From Lachnospiraceae bacterium (GTDB taxonomy: Bacteria; Bacillota; Clostridia; Lachnospirales; Lachnospiraceae), in assembly GCA_017470985.1 (NCBI GenBank), contig JAFUXA010000012.1:1-64000 (forward strand): a DNA stretch of 64,000 nt, in the 5' to 3' direction. A program made the position numbers and the translations under genes. Positions 44,896-53,608 of this stretch are shown here, one piece after another. The first letter of the stretch is position 1; every line of letters begins with the position of its first letter. The notes beneath the pieces are model-generated. The model had not been told where the DNA came from, searched no databases, and saw only the letters and a list, made by a program, of their open reading frames with translations.

Positions 44896-46509
44896 ATGGT
44901 CGGAAAATTGATTGAAATAAATGAATATGCATATGATACTGTGTATAATTTTCGCAGGCAATACTATTATACGGGGTGGAATGCCTGTACAAAAATAACA
45001 GAAAAGTTGAATGATGTAATAGATGATTGCGTGTTGACAGCGGGTGGAGATATTGTTCAGAGATTGGGATTGCCTGTTTTTTTTGATGCGATGGAGTCCG
45101 GCGATGAAATATTGATAGCTGATGTGTTAGAAGTACAATTTATTCCGACCATGGAAAGTATAATACAATTGCTTGAAATTGATATGTCGGATGTGAGCAT
45201 TGATTATTTGACAAAGAATATCAGTGAGCTTAATAAATATGGGTATGAAAAGCTGGCTGAGATTATTATTGCAGCTAAGCCAAGGAACGACTGTCAATAT
45301 ATTGCTGAATATACAGCTGCAGGATATCCTACAATCAAGATAGTGGAAAATGGTAGTGAATACTACATGAGCGGAAATAATAACCCGGTTGCGGATGCAT
45401 ATACATATGCTGACGGTAATGTGAACGAAAGTATATATAAGTATAGTTTACTGGGAGTGGGATTGTTTTTTGAAGCTAAGGCCATGCTGAAATTGAGACC
45501 GGATATTGAACTTCGGATTGTGGAGGAAGATCCTTATCTTATGAAACTTGCGATGACTTATGTTGATGTGAGTGGAATAATTGAAGATGATAGGGTGAAA
45601 CTTATAGTTGAGAAATATGCTGATTACATTTCGAGAATAGATGATGCTGATGGGCAGGTTCTTGTTAGAAAACCATCTATTAGACATATGTCTGATGATG
45701 CAGAGGCGGATGTAATTGCCAGATTCTTTATGAATAGTATGTCATTAGCTGAACAGCGACATTGGTTGGATCGAAATTATAGAAGAAATATTTTACTTAA
45801 AAATATAAAATCTGTTGATGAATGTGTTAATGATTTTAAAGGTAAGAAGGTGTATCTTGTGGCTGGCGGTCCTTCTCTGGACTTGGCTATGGAAATGCTG
45901 GCAAAAAGGGAGCAGGATAGTGTGGTGCTTTGTGTCGGAACATCTTTAAAGAAGCTTATGTCAGAGGGGATAACTCCAGAATATGCCATTATAACAGATG
46001 CAAAAGACAGCATGTATAGTCAACTACATGGTGTGATAGACAAGAAAAAGACTAAGTTGTTGTATTTGAGTACGGCAAATAATAAGGCTGTTGTGGATTT
46101 TGATGGAGACAGATATATGATATGCCAGAATGGTATGCCTGAAGCAGAAAAATATGCTAAAAGTCATGGTTATAAGTGCTTTAATACCGGCGGATCTGTA
46201 TCTACAACTGCCATAGATATTTGTATTGGACTAGGTTGCAAAGAAGTGGTATGTATGGGATTGGATCTTGCTTTTACAGATAATAAAACTCACGCCGGCG
46301 GAACATTGGATGAAAAAGAAATTAGTATAAATTCTAATATAACCAAGAAGGTTCGAAGCGTGAAGGGCGAAGATATATATACTTCAGAAAATCTTCATTC
46401 ATATCATGTATGGATAGAACATAGAATTGAAAATGTGAAAAACGTAAAATTTGTAAATATATCAAATGGGGCTTTTATTAAGGGGATGATGAACCTGCCT
46501 GTAAGTTGA
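44896..46509 (+). CDS. Maf flagellin glycosyltransferase 2 (DUF115)
   Basis: A 537-residue second Maf protein. Core motifs are YLVAGGPSLDLAMEML near residue 322, TPEYAIITDAKDSMYSQL, and CMGLDLAFTDNKTHAGG near residue 453. It is clearly diverged from Maf 1 and could target the other flagellin, other sites or a second sugar. Two Maf paralogues next to two flagellins is suggestive but does not prove pairing. Confidence 0.87.
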   Translation: MVGKLIEINEYAYDTVYNFRRQYYYTGWNACTKITEKLNDVIDDCVLTAGGDIVQRLGLPVFFDAMESGDEILIADVLEVQFIPTMESIIQLLEIDMSDVSIDYLTKNISELNKYGYEKLAEIIIAAKPRNDCQYIAEYTAAGYPTIKIVENGSEYYMSGNNNPVADAYTYADGNVNESIYKYSLLGVGLFFEAKAMLKLRPDIELRIVEEDPYLMKLAMTYVDVSGIIEDDRVKLIVEKYADYISRIDDADGQVLVRKPSIRHMSDDAEADVIARFFMNSMSLAEQRHWLDRNYRRNILLKNIKSVDECVNDFKGKKVYLVAGGPSLDLAMEMLAKREQDSVVLCVGTSLKKLMSEGITPEYAIITDAKDSMYSQLHGVIDKKKTKLLYLSTANNKAVVDFDGDRYMICQNGMPEAEKYAKSHGYKCFNTGGSVSTTAIDICIGLGCKEVVCMGLDLAFTDNKTHAGGTLDEKEISINSNITKKVRSVKGEDIYTSENLHSYHVWIEHRIENVKNVKFVNISNGAFIKGMMNLPVS

Positions 46510-46514
46510 TTATT

Positions 46515-46543
46515 TTGCAAAAAAAAGGCGTAAAAGCTATACT
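46515..46543 (+). promoter_or_regulatory. Sigma-A-type promoter of the pse operon
   Basis: TTGCAA (46515-46520), 17-nt spacer, TATACT (46538-46543), 50 bp before pseB. It would allow sugar synthesis independently of the flagellin transcript. Confidence 0.6.
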
Positions 46544-46592
46544 GATAAATAGATAATTAAAAAGTTGCGGATACTGTTAGGAGGAGCGAAAA

Positions 46593-47588
46593 ATGTTGAA
46601 TGATAAGACAATTTTGATTACCGGAGGCACCGGATCATTCGGACATCATTTTGTAGATTATGTATTACAGAATTATAAGCCTAAGAAAGTTATTATTTAT
46701 TCTCGCGATGAGTTTAAACAATTTCTGATGGACAATGATTATGCTCAGCATAGAGATGTTATGAGATATTTCATTGGCGATGTGAGAGATGAGGATAGAC
46801 TTAAGATGGCCATGAATGGAGTGGATTACGTGATTCATGCAGCTGCTTTGAAACAGGTTCCTGCATGTGAATATAATCCAAACGAAGCCATCAAGACTAA
46901 TGTAAACGGAGCTATGAATGTAATCAACGCGGCTCTTGCGACAGGAGTGAAGAAGGTGGTTGCACTGTCTACTGATAAAGCAGTTAACCCAATCAACTTA
47001 TATGGTGGAACTAAGCTTGTATCTGATAAATTGTTTTGTGCTGCTAATGCATATAGCGGAGATGACGGTACACGTTTTGCAGTGGTCAGATACGGTAATG
47101 TAGCAGGAAGCCGAGGTTCGGTTATTCCATTTTTCCAAAATAAAATTGATAATGGTGAGACAGCCCTGCCAATTACAGATTATCGTATGACCAGATTTTG
47201 GATTAGTTTGGATGAGGGTGTCAAACTTGTTATAAAAGCTCTTGAGGAGGCTCAGGGTGGTGAAACCTTCATTTCCAAGATTCCTTCTTTCAAGATTACA
47301 GATTTGGCGCAGGCTATGCTTCCGGGATGTGAAATGCCTGAGGTTGGAATTAGAGAAGGCGAGAAACTTCATGAGATAATGGTGACTCGTGAGGATTCTA
47401 TGCATACATATGAGTATGATAAGCATTTTATTGTATATCCTAATTACAATTGGTGGAGTGATAGCAAATTGATTCCGGGAGGAAAACTGGTGGCACCGGA
47501 ATTTGAGTATTCTTCGGGTACCAATACTGAGTGGTTGTCAGTTGAAGACATCCGGAGATTGCTAAAAACGGATATAGATAATCATTAA
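46593..47588 (+). CDS. pseB: UDP-GlcNAc 4,6-dehydratase (inverting) PseB
   Basis: A 331-residue short-chain dehydrogenase/reductase. The NAD(P) motif ITGGTGSFGHHF lies at residues 8-19; STDKAVNPINLYGGTKLVSD near residues 128-147 carries the Tyr-x3-Lys catalytic pair and is the PseB/FlaA1 signature. It converts UDP-GlcNAc into the 4-keto-6-deoxy-L-arabino sugar, step one of pseudaminic acid synthesis. No transmembrane region, so the soluble PseB type. GGAGGAG precedes the ATG. Confidence 0.93.
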   Translation: MLNDKTILITGGTGSFGHHFVDYVLQNYKPKKVIIYSRDEFKQFLMDNDYAQHRDVMRYFIGDVRDEDRLKMAMNGVDYVIHAAALKQVPACEYNPNEAIKTNVNGAMNVINAALATGVKKVVALSTDKAVNPINLYGGTKLVSDKLFCAANAYSGDDGTRFAVVRYGNVAGSRGSVIPFFQNKIDNGETALPITDYRMTRFWISLDEGVKLVIKALEEAQGGETFISKIPSFKITDLAQAMLPGCEMPEVGIREGEKLHEIMVTREDSMHTYEYDKHFIVYPNYNWWSDSKLIPGGKLVAPEFEYSSGTNTEWLSVEDIRRLLKTDIDNH

Positions 47589-47593
47589 TTATA

Positions 47594-47626
47594 ATAGCCT
47601 TCTTTATTGAATATAAAGGAGGCTAT
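47594..47626 (+). repeat. Intercistronic hairpin between pseB and pseC
   Basis: A 14-bp stem (ATAGCCTTCTTTAT pairing with ATAAAGGAGGCTAT, one G-U) with a 5-nt loop and no T-tract. It could stabilise the pseB message or modulate downstream expression; it is not a standard terminator. Confidence 0.55.
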
Positions 47627-47653
47627 AAGTGATAAAAGAATGGGGGTTCGTTC

Positions 47654-48883
47654 ATGGAAGAACTTGCAATAAATGGAGGAAAACCTGTAAGGGAGACTCC
47701 TATTTATTATGGACACCAATATATTGATGAAGATGATATACAGGCCGTGGTAGATGTGCTGAAAAGTGACTATCTAACTTGCGGACCTGCTATTGTGGCG
47801 CTTGAAAATAAATTATGTCAAATCACGGGCGCTAAGTATGCTGTGGCTATTTCAAATGGAACTGCGGCTCTTCACGCGGCATGTTACGCGGCCGGAATAA
47901 AAGAAGGCGATGAGGTTATTACTACACCACTTACTTTTGCGGCATCTGCTAATTGCGCTCTTTACTTGGGGGCGAAACCTGTTTTTGCAGACGTGAATCC
48001 GAAAACATATCATATTGATCCGGATTCTATAGAGGCACATATTACTGAGCGGACAAAAGCGGTAGTTGCAGTGGATTTTACAGGACAGGCTGTAGAACTT
48101 GATAGAATCAGAGATATTTGCATCAGGCATAACTTAATTCTTATAGAGGATGGTGCACATTCAATTGGTACTTTGTATAATGGTAAACCTGTTGGAAGCA
48201 TAGCGGATTTGACTACATTTTCCTTTCATCCCGTGAAAACTGTTACAGGTGGAGAAGGCGGAGCGATTTTGACAAATGATGATGAACTGTATAAGCGACT
48301 CCTTCTGTTTAGATCCCATGGAATTACACGAGATGAAAGTTTGATGGATAAATCAGAAGAATATATGGCAGATGCAGATGCGACTGAAGAAGGCCCGGGA
48401 CCGTGGTACTATCAGCAGGTTGATCTGGGATTGAATTATAGGATGACAGATATCCAGGCAACTTTGATATCGAGTCAATTGAACAAATTAGGGCAATTTA
48501 AAAACAGAAGAAGAGATATTGTAAATGCTTATAATGAGGCTTTTGATGGATTTGAAGGCGTGATTATACAGAAGGAGATTCCCGAGTCAGATACGGCAAG
48601 ACATTTGTATATTATAAGATTGGATTTAGATAAATTGACAGCCGGAAGAAGACAGGTTTTTGATGCCTTAAAAGCTGAGAATGTATGTTGTAATGTGCAT
48701 TATATTCCTGTTTATTATTTCCCGTATTATCAGAAACTTGGATATAAGAGAGGATTGTGCCCGAATGCTGAATGTATTTATGATGGGATAATAAGTATAC
48801 CGCTATATCCTGCCATGACTGATGAAGATATAGAATCGGTTATAGGGGCAGTAAAGAAAGTTGTTACATACTATAGAAAATAA
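47654..48883 (+). CDS. pseC: UDP-4-keto-6-deoxy-AltNAc aminotransferase PseC
   Basis: A 409-residue DegT/DnrJ/EryC1-type PLP enzyme. The PLP lysine lies in FSFHPVKTVTGGEGG near residue 197, with DGAHSIG and SNGTAALHAACYAAG as cofactor-contact blocks. It makes UDP-4-amino-4,6-dideoxy-beta-L-AltNAc, the free amine that PseH normally acetylates. In this operon that amine would be the substrate of the lipoyl-linked acyltransferase at 51556. Confidence 0.93.
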   Translation: MEELAINGGKPVRETPIYYGHQYIDEDDIQAVVDVLKSDYLTCGPAIVALENKLCQITGAKYAVAISNGTAALHAACYAAGIKEGDEVITTPLTFAASANCALYLGAKPVFADVNPKTYHIDPDSIEAHITERTKAVVAVDFTGQAVELDRIRDICIRHNLILIEDGAHSIGTLYNGKPVGSIADLTTFSFHPVKTVTGGEGGAILTNDDELYKRLLLFRSHGITRDESLMDKSEEYMADADATEEGPGPWYYQQVDLGLNYRMTDIQATLISSQLNKLGQFKNRRRDIVNAYNEAFDGFEGVIIQKEIPESDTARHLYIIRLDLDKLTAGRRQVFDALKAENVCCNVHYIPVYYFPYYQKLGYKRGLCPNAECIYDGIISIPLYPAMTDEDIESVIGAVKKVVTYYRK

Positions 48884-48913
48884 TAAGTGCTAGATGATTC
48901 GGAGGTTAAATGT

Positions 48914-49636
48914 ATGTCTTCCATTGCAATAATAACTGCCAGAGGGGGCAGTAAAAGAATTCCTAAAAAGAATATAAAGGACTTCTGCGGTAAGCCTATA
49001 ATTGCATATTCTATCGAAGCTGCATTAAAGAGCGGGATTTTTGATGAGGTTATGGTTTCCACAGATTCAGAGGAGATTGCACAAATCGCAAGAAAGTATG
49101 GCGCGTCAGTTCCATTTATGAGAAGTGAGACAACATCAAATGACTATGCGACGACAGCGGATGTTATTTTAGAGGTCATTGATGAGTACAAAAAACTCGG
49201 AAAAGAATTTGACGATTTTACCTGTATATATCCAACTGCTCCTTTTGTGACAGAAGCAAAACTTATAGATGCGTACTCGTTGCTTCAAAATGATAATGCA
49301 GATTCTGTGGTATCTGTAGTTAAATATGATTTCCCACCACAGAGAGCATTTGTTATAAGAAATAATATGTTACAGTTTCAGTATCCGGAATGTCGTGATT
49401 CAAGGAGTCAGGATTTAGAGCCAATCTATCATGATTGTGGTCAGTTTTACATCTGTAAAACATCAGCTTTTATGAAAGCGAAGAGTCTTCTTACAGATAG
49501 AAGTGCTCCGTATTTCTTGAATCCGGAAGAGGTTCAGGATATTGATAATCAATCAGATTGGAATCTTGCAGAAATAAAGTATAGTACTTTTGCAAAGATA
49601 GAAGAACAGAAAGGGTTAGATGATGGGACTTTGTGA
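48914..49636 (+). CDS. pseF: Pseudaminic acid cytidylyltransferase PseF
   Basis: A 240-residue CMP-sugar synthetase. The N-terminal IITARGGSKRIPKKNIKDFC motif (residues 6-25) is the nucleotide site; STDSEEIAQIA and YPTAPFVT are family blocks. It activates pseudaminic acid with CTP so Maf can transfer it. ATG 48914 follows GGAGG. It sits before pseI and pseG although it acts last; its stop overlaps the E1 start, linking the dehydrogenase module by translational coupling. Confidence 0.92.
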   Translation: MSSIAIITARGGSKRIPKKNIKDFCGKPIIAYSIEAALKSGIFDEVMVSTDSEEIAQIARKYGASVPFMRSETTSNDYATTADVILEVIDEYKKLGKEFDDFTCIYPTAPFVTEAKLIDAYSLLQNDNADSVVSVVKYDFPPQRAFVIRNNMLQFQYPECRDSRSQDLEPIYHDCGQFYICKTSAFMKAKSLLTDRSAPYFLNPEEVQDIDNQSDWNLAEIKYSTFAKIEEQKGLDDGTL

Positions 49637-51569
49637 TTATAAATCTGTAATTAAAATACGTGTTTTTGAAGAACTGATACTTGAACTATTTGGTCAAAAC
49701 AAATTGTCAGGAACAACACATACATATATTGGTGAGGAGGCAACTGCGGTTGCCATAATGAAGCACGTTACAGATAATGATAAGGTTTTTTCAAATCACA
49801 GATGTCATGGGCATTATCTGGCATACGGTGGTCCGGAAGAAAAACTCCTTGCCGAGATAATGTCAAAGGAAACTGGATTATGTCAAGGTAGAGGTGGAAG
49901 CCAGCATATACATTACCGGAATTTTTATACTAATGGAATCCAGGGAGGTATAGTCCCTAACGCTGTAGGTATGGCTTTTGCTGATAAATATCTCGGGAAA
50001 AAGGCGAATACATTGGTGTTTTTGGGTGATGGTACTTTAGGACAAGGTGTGGTATATGAATCGCTAAATATTGCATCTGTTTATAGTATACCTGTAGTTT
50101 TTGTGATAGAAGATAATCAATATGCAATGAGTACAAAAAGAACAGATGTTATTGCGGGTGATATAAAGTCCAGAATAAGCGGATTTGATATAGAAACATT
50201 TGAAATCGAAAGTACAGATGTGGATGAATTAGATGCTTTTTTCTTAAATGTGTTTTCATATATTAACAAGGAACGCAAACCGGTTTGTGCCATAGTTCAT
50301 AATTATAGATTGGCAGCTCATAGCAAGGGCGATGATACAAGAAATCCTGATGAAATTGCTGCCTATAAGGAGAATGACCCGCTGAAAATAATTGCTCAAA
50401 AAATAGGCGCGGACGAGGTTCAGTCAATAAAGAATGAGTATAGAAATAAGTTTGTTGATATAGTTGATAGACTTGAAAATGAAAAGACTATAAATCTGGT
50501 TTGCCCTAAATATAATCATAATAAGAGTGCAGAAACATTTGTATCAACAAGCGGAGAACGATATGTGGAGAGCATACGTGAAGCTTTTGCAGAGAGATTG
50601 AAATCGGATGAGCATATTTTGTTTTTGGGAGAAGATATTCGGGAACCATATGGAGGTGCGTTTAAAGCAACAAAAGGGTTGTCTATAGATTATGACCGGC
50701 AGATTATAAATATGCCAATCAGTGAGGCTTGTATGGCAGGATTGGCTGTTGGCATGGGGATGAACGGATTATTACCTGTTGTTGAGATGATGTTTGGTGA
50801 TTTTGTTACCTTGGCATTTGATCAATTATTGAATCATGCTGCTAAATATTCATGGGTATATGGTGATGGCATAAAGGTTCCTATGATAATAAGAACTCCA
50901 ATGGGAGCAAAGCGTGGATATGGCCCTACACATAGTCAATCGCTTGAAAAGTATATGATGGGAATACCTGGAATAAAAATAATAGCGTTGAATCTTGCAA
51001 CTAATCCTAAAATGATTTATAAGCATCTATTTGAATCTATTGTTGAACCTACAATCGTAGTTGAAAACAAAAAGATGTATGGCCAAAAGAGCTGGGTGAT
51101 TCAAAATGGGATGTATAAAGATTATGTTGTGAAAGAAATAAACAACTATGGATTTCCATCATTGCTATTTTCTATCGATCTAGATGCGAAGGCTGATTGC
51201 GTTGTAATTACATATGGAGGAATGGATGAAGAGACGGTAGAGGCGTCATATGAATTAATGTTAACAGAGGAGATTCAAGTGGATGTTCTCATGTTGACAC
51301 AATTATCGCCTGTACCTATTGAGGATATAAAGGAAGCAAATCCGTTTGGTGTGCCAATTGTAACTGTGGAGGAAGGAACGAAAACATCAGGAGTTGGCGC
51401 TGAAATAATTTCGCAATGTGTAGAGCAGAATGTTGCAAAAAAATATGGTCGAGTTGCAACATATGATATGCCAATTCCGAATGGAATAGCATTAGAAAGT
51501 CAGATTGTGCCGAATAAAAAGTCGATTATTGAAAAGATTAAGGAGGTAATCGGAAGTGTCAAAGATTAA
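49623..51569 (+). CDS. Fused 2-oxoacid dehydrogenase E1 alpha-beta (TPP-dependent) in the pse operon
   Basis: A 648-residue fusion. The alpha-type part (about residues 5-300) carries LSGTTHTYIGEEATAV, QGRGGSQHIHY and the TPP motif FLGDGTLGQG ending in EDNQYAMST (about 133-171). The beta-type part (about 325-645) carries FLGEDIREPYGG, ISEACMAGLAVGMGMNG and PVVEMMFGDF. In PDH-type complexes these are separate subunits that decarboxylate a 2-oxoacid and acylate lipoyl groups. The true 2-oxoacid cannot be read from sequence. The overlap with pseF places it firmly within the operon. ATG 49620 is also possible. Confidence 0.92.
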   Translation: MGLCDYKSVIKIRVFEELILELFGQNKLSGTTHTYIGEEATAVAIMKHVTDNDKVFSNHRCHGHYLAYGGPEEKLLAEIMSKETGLCQGRGGSQHIHYRNFYTNGIQGGIVPNAVGMAFADKYLGKKANTLVFLGDGTLGQGVVYESLNIASVYSIPVVFVIEDNQYAMSTKRTDVIAGDIKSRISGFDIETFEIESTDVDELDAFFLNVFSYINKERKPVCAIVHNYRLAAHSKGDDTRNPDEIAAYKENDPLKIIAQKIGADEVQSIKNEYRNKFVDIVDRLENEKTINLVCPKYNHNKSAETFVSTSGERYVESIREAFAERLKSDEHILFLGEDIREPYGGAFKATKGLSIDYDRQIINMPISEACMAGLAVGMGMNGLLPVVEMMFGDFVTLAFDQLLNHAAKYSWVYGDGIKVPMIIRTPMGAKRGYGPTHSQSLEKYMMGIPGIKIIALNLATNPKMIYKHLFESIVEPTIVVENKKMYGQKSWVIQNGMYKDYVVKEINNYGFPSLLFSIDLDAKADCVVITYGGMDEETVEASYELMLTEEIQVDVLMLTQLSPVPIEDIKEANPFGVPIVTVEEGTKTSGVGAEIISQCVEQNVAKKYGRVATYDMPIPNGIALESQIVPNKKSIIEKIKEVIGSVKD

Positions 51570-52572
51570 GATGCCGCGTCTGGGCGTAAACGATGATTAT
51601 GTTACATTGGTCGCATGGCTTGTTGAAGATGGTAGTTGGGTGAAAAAAGGGCAAGTTATAGCAGAAGTAGAAACCTCAAAAGAGGCATCTGAAGTAAAAT
51701 CGGATGCAGAAGGGAGCATTACATTTACTGCTAAAGAAGGCGAAGATATAAATGTAGATAGTGTTATCGCTTTAATTGGTGAGGGTGAGAAGCCGGAAGA
51801 AAAAGAAGGAATCAAAGATAATGTACGAATGACAGATAAAGCACGTAAATTGGTTGAGGATAATAAAATAGATATTACACTTCTGCCTAAGGATACATTA
51901 ATAAGAGAGAAAGATATTTTGCCTTTTATAAAAAAAGCATATACTATTGCACCGACAAAGCAAAATGAGTTGTTATTGTATGGGGCGGGCGGATTTTCGA
52001 AAATTGCTATTGATATTTTGAAAGTATCACATGCATATAATACATATGGAATTATTGATATGGCTTACCCTGACTTGGATGATGTTATGGGAGTGTCAGT
52101 TGTTGGCGGTGATGTTCAACTACAAGATTATTATGATAAAGGATATCGTAAGGTCTTTAATTGTGTGGGTATAAACAGGAAAAAAGCTTATGATAAATTG
52201 AAGGAATATAATTTTGATTTTCCTAATATTGTACACGCGCGTGCTATTTTAGAACCGTCCGTATCTATAGGTGAAGGAAATTTGATATGCGCGGGAGCTA
52301 TTATTGGCGCAGAGGCACAAATCGGAAATGATTGTGTAATTAATGCAGGTGCGATTATTTCTCATGATTGTATAATTAGTGATCATTGTCATATAGCATC
52401 TGGTGCTACATTGGCAGGCTTGATTACAGTGGGTGAAAATACGTTGATTGGACAAAATGTAACGATTTATTCAAGGGTAAAAATTGGAAATAATGTCGTA
52501 ATTGAGAATGGATGTTCTGTATTTAAGAATGTGCCGGATAATACAGTTGTTAGGTATAATAGAGGTAATTAG
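51556..52572 (+). CDS. Chimeric E2-like protein: lipoyl domain + E3-binding domain + NeuD/PglD-type acyltransferase
   Basis: A 338-residue hybrid. Residues 2-77 are a lipoyl domain with the modifiable Lys42 in EVETSKEASEV. Residues about 90-125 (MTDKARKLVEDNKIDITLLP) resemble the peripheral subunit-binding domain that docks E1/E3. Residues 137-338 are a NeuD/PglD-type transferase: Rossmann start LLLYGAGGFSKI, then a left-handed beta-helix with the likely catalytic His270 in AGAIISHDC. The normal E2 catalytic domain is absent. GTG start behind AAGGAGGT, overlapping E1. Predicted to transfer a lipoyl-bound acyl group to a nucleotide-amino sugar. Confidence 0.9.
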   Translation: MSKIKMPRLGVNDDYVTLVAWLVEDGSWVKKGQVIAEVETSKEASEVKSDAEGSITFTAKEGEDINVDSVIALIGEGEKPEEKEGIKDNVRMTDKARKLVEDNKIDITLLPKDTLIREKDILPFIKKAYTIAPTKQNELLLYGAGGFSKIAIDILKVSHAYNTYGIIDMAYPDLDDVMGVSVVGGDVQLQDYYDKGYRKVFNCVGINRKKAYDKLKEYNFDFPNIVHARAILEPSVSIGEGNLICAGAIIGAEAQIGNDCVINAGAIISHDCIISDHCHIASGATLAGLITVGENTLIGQNVTIYSRVKIGNNVVIENGCSVFKNVPDNTVVRYNRGN

Positions 52573-52578
52573 TGTAGT

Positions 52579-53592
52579 ATGACAGAAGGTTATGTAATAA
52601 ATTCTACATCAGTTAATCCATATGATAATCTTGCTCTTGAAGAATATTTGCTTGATTTTTGCAAAGTAAATAAAAAGCCGATTTTGTACTTGTGGCAAAA
52701 TGCAGATACGGTTGTTGTGGGAAAAAACCAAAATGTTTATGCAGAATGTAATATGGGATATATGAAGGAAAAAGGAATTATTCCTTCAAGAAGAATGACT
52801 GGGGGCGGTGCGGTATATCACGACCTTGGAAATGTTAATTATACCATTATTACGACGCGAGATAGTTTTGATATTGGTAAGAATACAGAAATAATTGTAT
52901 TGGCACTTGAGAAATGTGGTGTCAAAGCATTTAAGAATGGTCGAAACGATATTTGTACAAGCAAAGGGAAGATATCCGGAAACGCATATTATTCTGATGA
53001 TTCGGTTGGATTGCAACATGGAACGATTTTGTGGAACGTTGATACAGAAACTATGGGACATACATTAATTGTTTCACAGAACAAGCTTTCAAGCAAGGGT
53101 GTAAAATCAGTTCAAGCAAGGGTTTCAGATGTAGTGTCGGAAAATGATAATGTACAGATATCTGATATAAAGAATGCTATAACAGAGAGCTTTTTGGAGA
53201 ATTTTAATATCGGGCAATATGATGATCATATCGATGTTGATGCTTCCTTTTTGAAGGAATTGCGCGACAAATATTCATCCGAAGAGTGGATAGGGGGTAA
53301 AAATAGAGATTATTCATATTCTCGAAAAAATAGATTTGCATGGGGAGAGGCTGAAATTATTCTTTTGCTTTCTGGAAGGATAATCACAGAAATGGATATT
53401 TATACGGACTGTATAGATTTGAAATTCGTGGAATTAGTGAAGAGCAGAATGAGATTTATGGTAGATTCTCCAGCACAAGCAGGAAGTGGATGCGAGCTTA
53501 ATGAAAAGGATGACTACTATGAGTGGATGGTTGAATTTGAAAATTTTTTGAAACAGATATTTCTTGAACTTGATGTGGATTTTGTTGAATGA
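52579..53592 (+). CDS. Lipoate-protein ligase LplA-like
   Basis: A 337-residue enzyme that attaches free lipoate to lipoyl domains with ATP. The signature SRRMTGGGAVYHDLGNVNY lies near residues 71-89, and the catalytic Lys in GKISGNAYY near residue 134. The C-terminal accessory domain (about 240-337) is present, so full-length LplA type. Only 6 bp separate it from the lipoyl-domain protein, which is its obvious substrate. Confidence 0.92.
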   Translation: MTEGYVINSTSVNPYDNLALEEYLLDFCKVNKKPILYLWQNADTVVVGKNQNVYAECNMGYMKEKGIIPSRRMTGGGAVYHDLGNVNYTIITTRDSFDIGKNTEIIVLALEKCGVKAFKNGRNDICTSKGKISGNAYYSDDSVGLQHGTILWNVDTETMGHTLIVSQNKLSSKGVKSVQARVSDVVSENDNVQISDIKNAITESFLENFNIGQYDDHIDVDASFLKELRDKYSSEEWIGGKNRDYSYSRKNRFAWGEAEIILLLSGRIITEMDIYTDCIDLKFVELVKSRMRFMVDSPAQAGSGCELNEKDDYYEWMVEFENFLKQIFLELDVDFVE

Positions 53593-53608
53593 TGAATGAG
53601 AGGTATAT

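Noticed and set aside
51556-52572. Calling this gene an ordinary dihydrolipoamide acetyltransferase (E2)
   Set aside because: Only the first 125 residues match E2. The HxxxDG catalytic domain is missing and a NeuD/PglD-type beta-helix transferase is present instead.
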